Below the pieces are notes generated by a model that did no database searches, was not told where the DNA came from, and was given only the letters and a program-made list of their open reading frames with translations. The position numbers were made by a program, and so were the translations under genes. A stretch of DNA of 64,000 nt from Symsagittifera roscoffensis (lineage: Eukaryota > Xenacoelomorpha > Acoela > Convolutidae), in NCBI RefSeq assembly GCF_963678635.1, contig NC_087062.1, positions 1,920,001 to 1,984,000 of the forward strand, read 5' to 3'. This document shows positions 9,329 to 21,300 of this stretch, piece by piece (position 1 is the first letter of the stretch; each line of letters starts with the position of its first letter).

Positions 9329-12300
9329 CTGAAGCAAAGGTGACTCAATAACTGCACACAGACTACAACTGACAACTAAGTGGCTTCACTTGATCAAAGA
9401 AGACCAAAGTGAACAAAAATCTTGATGATCATCTAATCATGCTAGCTTAACAACTCAGCTAAACTAATTCAGTTGAAATTTTTGAACATAGGCATCAGAC
9501 AGTTCAAAAATAGTTCACGAACTGTTAAAACTGAAAAAAAAATGTTAAGGTTACAAGCGAATCGGAGGTATCCATGTGTTTAAGATTGAAGGCACATCTA
9601 TCTTAAATTATCTTCGTTACCTTGTCCATAATTCAGTTATTACACAATCCAAAATTGTGATCAAATTTGTCATAATCTCAGTAACTTTCATATGATTTTA
9701 CCGCTCTTTTATTTAAATCGCATGATTGACAATTCATGTCATGAATATCATCGGGGAGGGCAAACAGTTCAGGGCCAAATGGTAGGGTTTGTTATGAAAA
9801 ATAGTAGCAAGGTCTATAAATCCTCTCTGGCTCGACAAAGGCAAGTTTCGCCGTGGGCGTAGTGGTTTTCGTAAAGCTGTTTTATTACGCTTGAGCGCGC
9901 GATGCCATCAGCACTAGCAAACAAAAAAACTCAGTTGTCTTCAAAACGTTGTAACTCTAGTAGTTGTCTGCTCTTTCGTGGCATAGTTTGGTTACTTCTC
10001 TGTTGCACATGGTTATTTCGTTGTTTTTGTCGAATCTAGTTTGATTGTTGAACGAGACAGCAAAAAAAAACATGTAATGGCAAAGTACCACCAAATATAT
10101 GAGATCTTTTATTTGCAACTTGGGTTAGAAAACAGTGGACTTCATAATACGAAACAACGCCCCATTGTGTAAATACTCCTAACAATCGAAAAAAAAAACA
10201 ATCACGAACTACATAAGTGTCTTCACTACTTAATTGACACTTTACAACAAAGAAAAAAAGTTATCTAGCTTTAAAACTAACAACTTACCACCGCAGCCGC
10301 CACATCCTCCGCAACCACCGCACTCGCCCGAGTCCTGGTTGATCTTGGTGGTGTGGGGCACTCCCGCGTAGTAGCCGGTCGCCACCACCATCTTCAAGGA
10401 GTCGACGTCGATCGATTTCGGGTACTGGGTCCTGTCCGTTCCATCGGGGAGTCTTGGCTGGCATAACACGTGCATCAAGGCGATGGAGAAGGCCAAAGTC
10501 ACTTTCAAGCCGAGCTCAGCATTCACAGCTCCGCCCTCTATTTCGACTTGACCATTACGCAGATTGACAAACACGTAACCTACACAGGTTCATAAATATG
10601 GCTGACAGCCCAGCAAAACTTCACCGCTGAACAGAAATCTAGAGATAAGGCATATTCGACAGTCATAGAAAAACCAGATAATTGAAAAACATTTTATGTA
10701 GAAAATGACTAGAAAATCGAAAAAAAAAAGAATTTTTGCAGTTTTTGATTCCAAAAAAGTGCTAAAATTCTCAAAAAACTATTGTTACTCTACTAAAACT
10801 AAGTTTTTATGTTTTAGATTAGACTATTGTAAGCTTTTAAGCCATTAAAATAAGCCGGCTCGCTCGCTTTATTCGCTCGAATTAAGACGAAAAACCAAAA
10901 ATTTTAAATAGGTTATTCTCGACACTGGGAAAAGTTTAAAAATTTTTTATGTCCTTCGAATTACAACTGTAAAAGCTTTAATACTGAATATCACTCAACT
11001 CTCTCCAATGATTATTTGTGTTAGCTGATTTTGCGTGGAAAACAAAAAACTAAAACACGCCCGAATACAAAGTTCCTCCCTATTTATCAAATGGTCAGAA
11101 CAAATATATGGCTTTACAGATCTTTGAATTTCGAGAACAAATTATGATTGACACTTTTTAAATAAATTAACTCAATTTGAGAATATAGCCAGCAGACAGT
11201 GGGAAATGAATTAAACAACGCAAATAAACAAACAGCATACTTTGTTTTTACGCTTGGATTAGCAAGCGTTATCAAATCAAAATGAAGACTTTTTTCGGGT
11301 TAACAAGTAGTTTAACAAAATCAGTTGAATCACTATGCAGCTGACTTGCTTATTTTCGTGAAATATCAAATTTAGCTAGTTGGCGAGTAAGTTACTATAA
11401 GGTAGTTTCTGGGGAACTTGAAACTTTTTTTTACAGAATCAGTTTTTTTTCGGCTCCAGTGGTGCCTGCTCAGAGATTTTCGGCTTTGTTTCGTTAGTTT
11501 TGTTCAGTAGCTAACTTGAACTTAAAATGTCTGGCTTGGCATGTTTGTCTAGAATTCCTTTTGATAAAAACAGGTAATATAGAAATGTATGAGATTGCGT
11601 TTTTTATATTGTTTTTTGAGACGCTTTGGAAAACTTTATCACTTTTTTGCAAAAAAGTTTAGTTTTCTCTCAAAAACCGTTTTACCGATTTTCAAAATAG
11701 AATATCCACAGAAATACCACCTGGATTCTTTTGTGCCTGCATACTCCCCTGGTATCTTTTTGCTTCACCCCTGTCTACAGCCAACGAAAAAATCTGTGGG
11801 TGAAACATTTCACCGATTTTTTTTTTTCGTTTTCAAAAACTAACCAAATCAAAACTGAGTTTTTGGTTTCAATGAACACACGGAACGAATTTGAAAAGCT
11901 CCCCATCATAAACGGATACACCTAATTTTTTTATATATAAAATTATGGCCCTCGGAAAAGCCAAGTTTTTGATTTTTTTTAACCTTTTTTGGAATCTTTT
12001 TAACTTTTCTCGAAAAAGAACCTCCCAAAACTGAGATTGTGTGTTCAATGGTGATAGCGGGTAGTGGGAAGCTGTCCTAAATCAGCGGCCACTAACAATT
12101 TTTGCATAGAAGAAGTAATCGTCTACGGAAAAATCAACTTTTTGAACCTTTTTTCCTAAATTTTATGAATTTTACTTCCATAGACCGGGTTGTATGGAGC
12201 TCCTCTGAATAATCTACTTTTGCCCAAATTTTTTGACACAAAAATAATGGGCCTCGGAAAAATCAAAATTTTCACCGTTTTTCTGAAACTTTGAACTATT

Positions 12301-15300
12301 TCGAGAACTACCCAGCCAAACCGGGGTTTTGGGTTCAATTGAAATTACAGGTTGAGTGAATCTCTTCTGCACAAGCGCCCAAATTTTTTCAACAAAAAGC
12401 TATGGTTCTCGGAAAGATCAACTATTTGATTTGTTGACCATTTTTTCTACTTTTCTTGATAACTATCCTGGCAAATCTGATATCTTATATTTAATCGACA
12501 GAAGAGGTAGTCAGAGGCTCACCTTAAAAATTTTATACGCCCAGTTTTTTTGGCCTTCAAACAAGTGAAAGTTTTGAAACTTTGACCATTCTTTGGAAGT
12601 CTCATTACAGTACTCGAAAATTACCGTGCCAATTCTTAAGTTAAATAGATGTCCTTTAAGTTCTTGGAAATTGAAGAAAAATTTTTGGTTGACAATGTTT
12701 AGATAAAATTGACCCATTTTGAGCAAACTGGAGAAATAGGCAAGACTTTTATTTCGCTGGGAAATCTGATATTCAAATTCCATTTTCGAAATTACATGTC
12801 GATCATGTTTTTCGTGACCTTTACATTTTTGCTGTTCGATAGTGGGGTTTGTCTTCCTTTTAAAAAAGGAAATCAACTGACCTTAAAAATTTCAAAAGTC
12901 AAACCGCAAAAACGTAAGTTGGATATTGAACAATTTTTGAAATTTTTCCTGAAAAAAATTTTTCACGACCTATCTAAGAGCTTGAACTACGTTCATCAAA
13001 TCTTAACCACCAGCAAAAAGCGGCAAGATAGCTTTGAGCATGCAAGAAAGGACAAGAAAACAAGCATGTGAAAAAAGTAGGCTTCGAAAAATTTTCTGAC
13101 TACGGGATTCGTAAATTTCATATTCCGCATGGAAACCTAAAAATTGAAATCCATATTCGAAACTAGAAATTTTTCGCGCTCAAGTTTTTTGCGCAATTTC
13201 TACTTGCGTAACTTGACAGCGCAATTTGCTTACCTTTTAGCAAATCAACTTGAACTGAACTCGATTAGAGCATATATAAAATAAAGAACAAACTTTCCAT
13301 AAACAAATTTCAAGACTTTCCTGGAAAAAATCATCACTATATATATTGAGCGATATCGAAAACGTAATAGCAAAAATTTGATGAGGCGAGCTTTGATAGA
13401 TGACATTAAAAGTTGATGATTTGCCTGAAATTAATTTTTTGAGCAAATAACATGTAAGAAATGACCTATGTAATACCTCAATCATTTCATAGAACTAAAT
13501 TATACCTAGTTTCACTCGCAGTACTAAATAAACCTCGTCTTTTTGTTCAAAATACACTGCTGAATAAGCCATAAACATTCATGTATAATTTAGATCAAAA
13601 CTAGGTTTTCCTGGTTGTTTTCAGGCATAATTTTCATTCAAGCTTCCCAAACTCAATTTTAGGCAGAGAAGCGAAGCGGAGCTTGTCATCACTAGCAAAA
13701 AGTTAAATCAGAAAGAGACAACAAAAAGGAAAATAGCAAAAAACAATAATTTGAGAAAAACATAATTATCAACATTAAATAAACTATGAGTATTTGCCAA
13801 GCGGCCACTAAGCCATCACCAAGTAGGTAGACGCCCATTCAGCCGAAAACAAAAAAAAACACAATTAAATTTTAAAACTTTTAGTCATGGAATGCAAACT
13901 ACATGAATTTTTGAAAAAAAAAATTAATCATTTTTTGCCTGTGAAGCATGGGACTAGCCTCCTATGCAGGTAAAATTTCCAAATCCTAAAATTTAGACTA
14001 AACACTTAATATCAGATTTAGCGAGTAGTTCTAAACTTCCAAAAAATGGAAAAAAAAGTTATAAAAATGAATTTTCAACATGCAAGTAGGATACAACAGA
14101 TTACGCAAGCAAAATCTCAGCACCATGTTAGTTTGATAAACTATCTACCTCAGAATCGCCAGGTTACTTTTTGGAGAAAATATCTTCCAAAAAACAAAAG
14201 GCTACATTTCAAAAAATGGACATTTTCTAATGCCATATATTTTATAGACAACGTACAGCATAAACTCTTGCGCAGACTAGAGTCGCACAAATGTTTTTTT
14301 TTGCTTTCGGTTAAAACCTTTATCACCAATTTCGCAGGGTAGTTTATGAGAAAAATCAAAAAAAAATAACCAAAATGCCAAAAAATGGGTATGCTGAGGC
14401 CATACTTTTTTCTACCAAATCTAGGGCTTAGCCGCTTGAGAAGGAAAGATCCCCATGATTGAAGCTTTCATCTCAGACTTGCGCTTTAAAAATTTGAGAA
14501 GAAAAAAATAAAAACAATTAGCTCAAAAATCCCCCTACTGAAAGTTTCAAAGGCCGTAGAACGTTGGGTAAAAAGAAAAGAGACTAGCAAAACATACAAG
14601 CACATAGAAGACCAGCCAATTTTTCCACTGTTCCTAATTTTTACAATCAGTACATTAGTATAGTAGAGAAAAATTGAGATTTCTGGGAAAGTGCACAAAA
14701 TTTTCCACTGCGTCGCAAAATAAAACAACCAATCCTATACATTTTTATAATAACAGTTTTTTTTTCAAACAGGACCACCTAAAACTAGCCAAAAAAAAAA
14801 CAAAGCAGCAGTATATGCTATTAAATTGACTCTGCTTAAATACGATTAAATACGACTAGCCAAAAGTAAAGCAGCAACAATAGCTATTAAATTGCCTCTG
14901 CTTAAATACGATTCAAGCTTAAATACGACTAGCGTTTTACGCACCTCCGGTGCTTCGAAATTTTTCGACAACTCCTGAAAAACCGCATATATTGGAAACA
15001 ACAGCTGCAAAATTTTAGTGTACTCTGACTCCACCCATTTACAGGGTTGGTAGTTTCGAACTTTTTAATTTTATTAAATTCCTATTTTAAAAGCGTCATC
15101 TCGAAAACTTAATGGGCCTCTGGAGAAAATTGAAAGACAGATTTGCAACAACTGAGAGACCCTGAGAGCACCCTACTAGAGTTAGGAATTCAAAATTTTG
15201 TGAATTTTTTTAAAGCCAAGTTTCCCGAAAAAAAAATTGAAAAAAAAAAAACGTCTTATCTAGGAAACTAAAAGCATTTGAGCATTCATATTAAGAGGCA

Positions 15301-18300
15301 AGATTTGCGACGCGAGGGTGTACGCTGAAAATAAGGTGGTATCTTCATCGAGTTGGTAGTTTCAAATTTTTTGAATTTACTTGTAGATAAATTCTTTGAG
15401 AAATTTTGAAAAAAAATCAAAAAACGTCACATCTCGGAAACTAAAAGCATTTGAGCAGAAGCGTTTAGCAATCGCATCTGGCAAGATTTGAAACTCTTTA
15501 GCGTACCCTGACAGGACCTAACTACAGGTTTGGGAATTTCAGATTTAAAAAAAACAATAATTATTTAAGTTTTCTGAAAATGTTTGAAAAAATCACAAAA
15601 AACGTCATATCTCAAAAACTACAAAAAATTGAGCATTCATAATAGGAGGCAAGATTTGTAATATTCGAGAGTACTCTGACAGTACCTAACTACCGGGTTG
15701 GGAATTTCAGATTTTTAAAAAAATAATAATTTAAGTTTTCTGAATATCTCAAAAACTACAAAAAATTGAGCATTCATAATAGGAGGCAAGATTTTTAATA
15801 TTCGAGAGTACTATGACAGTACCTAACTACCGGGTTGGGAATTTCATTTTTAAAAAAAAAATAAGAATTTAAGTTTTCTGAAAATGTTTGAAAAAATCAC
15901 AAAAAACGTCATATCTCAAAAACTACAAAAAATTGAGCATTCATAATAGGAGGCAAGATTTGTAACATTCGAGAGTACTCTGACAGTACCTAACTACCGG
16001 GTTGGGAATTTCAGATTTTTAAAAAAATAATAATTTAAGTTTTCTGAATATCTCAAAAACTACAAAAAATTGAGCATTCATAATAGGAGGCAAGATTTTT
16101 AATATTCGAGAGTACTATGACAGTACCTAACTACCGGGTTGGGAATTTCATTTTAAAAAAAAAAAATAAGAATTTAAGTTTTCTGAAAATTTTTGAAAAA
16201 ATCACAAAAAACGTCATATCTCGAAAACTAAGAAGAATTGAGCAGTCATATTTGGAGGCGAGATTCGCAATCTTTGGGAGTACTTTGACAGGACCCAACT
16301 ACAGGGTTGAGAATTTGAGAGTCGGCGGAAAAAAATAATATAAATTTTCTGAAAATTTGTTGAAAAAATCACAAAAAACGTCATATCTCGAAAACTACAA
16401 GGATTTGAGCAGTCATTTTTGGAAACAAGACTCGCAATCCTTGATAGTACTCTGACAGCACCCAACTACAGGGTTGGGAACTTAAAATTTTGTAAATTAA
16501 TTTGTTATTTGAAATTTCTTAAAACTGAAATGATTCGGGCATTCAAAATTGGAGGCCAAATTCGCAACCCCTAATTCGATATTGGGCTGCTTAATTCAAA
16601 CTAGCGTTTTACGCACCTCCGGTGCTTCGAAATTTTTCGACAACTCCTGAAAAACCGCATATATTGGAAACAACAGCTGCAAAATTTTAGTGTACTCTGA
16701 CTCCACCCATTTACAGGGTTGGTAGTTTCGAACTTTTTAATTTTATTAAATTCCTATTTTAAAAGCGTCATCTCGAAAACTTAATGGGCCTCTGGAGAAA
16801 ATTGAAAGACAGATTTGCAACAACTGAGAGACCCTGAGAGCACCCTACTAGAGTTAGGAATTCAAAATTTTGTGAATTTTTTTAAAGCCAAGTTTCCCGA
16901 AAAAAAAATTGAAAAAAAAAAAACGTCTTATCTAGGAAACTAAAAGCATTTGAGCATTCATATTAAGAGGCAAGATTTGCGACGCGAGGGTGTACGCTGA
17001 AAATAAGGTGGTATCTTCATCGAGTTGGTAGTTTCAAATTTTTTGAATTTACTTGTAGATAAATTCTTTGAGAAATTTTGAAAAAAAATCAAAAAACGTC
17101 ACATCTCGGAAACTAAAAGCATTTGAGCAGAAGCGTTTAGCAATCGCATCTGGCAAGATTTGAAACTCTTTAGCGTACCCTGACAGGACCTAACTACAGG
17201 TTTGGGAATTTCAGATTTAAAAAAAACAATAATTATTTAAGTTTTCTGAAAATGTTTGAAAAAATCACAAAAAACGTCATATCTCAAAAACTACAAAAAA
17301 TTGAGCATTCATAATAGGAGGCAAGATTTGTAATATTCGAGAGTACTCTGACAGTACCTAACTACCGGGTTGGGAATTTCAGATTTTTAAAAAAATAATA
17401 ATTTAAGTTTTCTGAATATCTCAAAAACTACAAAAAATTGAGCATTCATAATAGGAGGCAAGATTTTTAATATTCGAGAGTACTATGACAGTACCTAACT
17501 ACCGGGTTGGGAATTTCATTTTTAAAAAAAAAATAAGAATTTAAGTTTTCTGAAAATGTTTGAAAAAATCACAAAAAACGTCATATCTCAAAAACTACAA
17601 AAAATTGAGCATTCATAATAGGAGGCAAGATTTGTAACATTCGAGAGTACTCTGACAGTACCTAACTACCGGGTTGGGAATTTCAGATTTTTAAAAAAAT
17701 AATAATTTAAGTTTTCTGAATATCTCAAAAACTACAAAAAATTGAGCATTCATAATAGGAGGCAAGATTTTTAATATTCGAGAGTACTATGACAGTACCT
17801 AACTACCGGGTTGGGAATTTCATTTTAAAAAAAAAAAATAAGAATTTAAGTTTTCTGAAAATTTTTGAAAAAATCACAAAAAACGTCATATCTCGAAAAC
17901 TAAGAAGAATTGAGCAGTCATATTTGGAGGCGAGATTCGCAATCTTTGGGAGTACTTTGACAGGACCCAACTACAGGGTTGAGAATTTGAGAGTCGGCGG
18001 AAAAAAATAATATAAATTTTCTGAAAATTTGTTGAAAAAATCACAAAAAACGTCATATCTCGAAAACTACAAGGATTTGAGCAGTCATTTTTGGAAACAA
18101 GACTCGCAATCCTTGATAGTACTCTGACAGCACCCAACTACAGGGTTGGGAACTTAAAATTTTGTAAATTAATTTGTTATTTGAAATTTCTTAAAACTGA
18201 AATGATTCGGGCATTCAAAATTGGAGGCCAAATTCGCAACCCCTAATTCGATATTGGGCTGCTTAATTCAAACTAGCGTTTTACGCACCTCCGGTGCTTC

Positions 18301-21300
18301 GAAATTTTTCGACAACTCCTGAAAAACCGCATATATTGGAAACAACAGCTGCAAAATTTTAGTGTACTCTGACTCCACCCATTTACAGGGTTGGTAGTTT
18401 CGAACTTTTTAATTTTATTAAATTCCTATTTTAAAAGCGTCATCTCGAAAACTTAATGGGCCTCTGGAGAAAATTGAAAGACAGATTTGCAACAACTGAG
18501 AGACCCTGAGAGCACCCTACTAGAGTTAGGAATTCAAAATTTTGTGAATTTTTTTAAAGCCAAGTTTCCCGAAAAAAAAATTGAAAAAAAAAAACGTCTT
18601 ATCTAGGAAACTAAAAGCATTTGAGCATTCATATTAAGAGGCAAGATTTGCGACGCGAGGGTGTACGCTGAAAATAAGGTGGTATCTTCATCGAGTTGGT
18701 AGTTTCAAATTTTTTGAATTTACTTGTAGATAAATTCTTTGAGAAATTTTGAAAAAAAATCAAAAAACGTCACATCTCGGAAACTAAAAGCATTTGAGCA
18801 GAAGCGTTTAGCAATCGCATCTGGCAAGATTTGAAACTCTTTAGCGTACCCTGACAGGACCTAACTACAGGTTTGGGAATTTCAGATTTAAAAAAAAACA
18901 ATAATTATTTAAGTTTTCTGAAAATGTTTGAAAAAATCACAAAAAACGTCATATCTCAAAAACTACAAAAAATTGAGCATTCATAATAGGAGGCAAGATT
19001 TGTAATATTCGAGAGTACTCTGACAGTACCTAACTACCGGGTTGGGAATTTCAGATTTTTAAAAAAATAATAATTTAAGTTTTCTGAATATCTCAAAAAC
19101 TACAAAAAATTGAGCATTCATAATAGGAGGCAAGATTTTTAATATTCGAGAGTACTATGACAGTACCTAACTACCGGGTTGGGAATTTCATTTTTAAAAA
19201 AAAAAATAAGAATTTAAGTTTTCTGAAAATTTTTGAAAAAATCACAAAAAACGTCATATCTCGAAAACTAAGAAGAATTGAGCAGTCATATTTGGAGGCG
19301 AGATTCGCAATCTTTGGGAGTACTTTGACAGGACCCAACTACAGGGTTGAGAATTTGAGAGTCGGCGGAAAAAAATAATATAAGTTTTCTGAAAATTTGT
19401 TGAAAAAATCACAAAAAACGTCATATCTCGAAAACTACAAGGATTTGAGCAGTCATTTTTGGAAACAAGACTCGCAATCCTTGATAGTACTCTGACAGCA
19501 CCCAACTACAGGGTTGGGAACTTAAAATTTTGTAAATTAATTTGTTATTTGAAATTTCTTAAAACTGAAATGATTCGGGCATTCAAAATTGGAGGCCAAA
19601 TTCGCAACCCCTAATTCGATATTGGGCTGCTTAATTCAAACTAGCGTTTTACGCACCTCCGGTGCTTCGAAATTTTTCGACAACTCCTGAAAAACCGCAT
19701 ATATTGGAAACAACAGCTGCAAAATTTTAGTGTACTCTGACTCCACCCATTTACAGGGTTGGTAGTTTCGAACTTTTTAATTTTATTAAATTCCTATTTT
19801 AAAAGCGTCATCTCGAAAACTTAATGGGCCTCTGGAGAAAATTGAAAGACAGATTTGCAACAACTGAGAGACCCTGAGAGCACCCTACTAGAGTTAGGAA
19901 TTCAAAATTTTGTGAATTTTTTTAAAGCCAAGTTTCCCGAAAAAAAAATTGAAAAAAAAAAACGTCTTATCTAGGAAACTAAAAGCATTTGAGCATTCAT
20001 ATTAAGAGGCAAGATTTGCGACGCGAGGGTGTACGCTGAAAATAAGGTGGTATTTTCATCGAGTTGGTAGTTTCAAATTTTTTGAATTTACTTGTAGATA
20101 AATTCTTTGAGAAATTTTGAAAAAAAATCAAAAAACGTCACATCTCGGAAACTAAAAGCATTTGAGCAGAAGCGTTTAGCAATCGCATCTGGCAAGATTT
20201 GAAACTCTTTAGCGTACCCTGACAGGACCTAACTACAGGTTTGGGAATTTCAGATTTAAAATAAACAATAATTATTTAAGTTTTCTGAAAATGTTTGAAA
20301 AAATCACAAAAAACGTCATATCTCAAAAACTACAAAAAATTGAGCATTCATAATAGGAGGCAAGATTTGTAACATTCGAGAGTACTCTGACAGTACCTAA
20401 CTACCGGGTTGGGAATTTCAGATTTTTAAAAAAATAATAATTTAAGTTTTCTGAATATCTCAAAAACTACAAAAAATTGAGCATTCATAATAGGAGGCAA
20501 GATTTTTAATATTCGAGAGTACTATGACAGTACCTAACTACCGGGTTGGGAATTTCATTTAAAAAAAAAAAAATAAGAATTTAAGTTTTCTGAAAATTTT
20601 TGAAAAAATCACAAAAAACGTCATATCTCGAAAACTAAGAAGAATTGAGCAGTCATATTTGGAGGCGAGATTCGCAATCTTTGGGAGTACTTTGACAGGA
20701 CCCAACTACAGGGTTGAGAATTTGAGAGTCGGCGGAAAAAAATAATATAAGTTTTCTGAAAATTTGTTGAAAAAATCACAAAAAACGTCATATCTCGAAA
20801 ACTACAAGGATTTGAGCAGTCATTTTTGGAAACAAGACTCGCAATCCTTGATAGTACTCTGACAGCACCCAACTACAGGGTTGGGAACTTAAAATTTTGT
20901 AAATTAATTTGTTATTTGAAATTTCTTAAAACTGAAATGATTCGGGCATTCAAAATTGGAGGCCAAATTCGCAACCCCTAATTCGATATTGGGCTGCTTA
21001 ATTCAAACTCGATAAAATAACCAATAAAATCAAATTAGAAAATCGAAAAAAAAACTTTTAAGCATTGCAAAATACGATATGCAAAAATAATACGTTGAAA
21101 AAGCTTAAAAATGGCGAGATAGTGAAGCCCGCATTTAAATATATAGATTAAATTGAAATATACCAAAAAGGCACCAAATGAGCACAATTATTTGCGACTT
21201 AGATTGGAAATTTTTTTTTTTCGTATTAATTAACTACACTTCGCTTGTGTAATGACAAATTTTGTTTTCAGCTCAATGGGCTTCTACTCACTTGTGGTCT

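Noticed and set aside
9100-9375. Arg/Met-rich and Glu/Ala/Asp-rich open frames over the GRDP last exon
   Set aside because: The phase fixed by exon 7 gives the Cys/Gly frame ending at 9210; the others are out-of-frame readings of the same triplet-like repeat.
12511-13071. Open frames of about 120 codons on both strands
   Set aside because: They overlap one another in AT-rich repeat sequence, are Lys/Phe-rich and lack domains.
16117-20872. Identical 73- and 83-codon open frames repeated at regular intervals
   Set aside because: They fall at the same place in each satellite unit, overlap on both strands and cross monomer boundaries; identity comes from the repeat, not from protein constraint.
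14929-21008. Possible CRISPR array because of regularly spaced repeats
   Set aside because: Units are 1.4-1.7 kb of diverged 150-bp monomers without unique spacers, in a eukaryotic intron.
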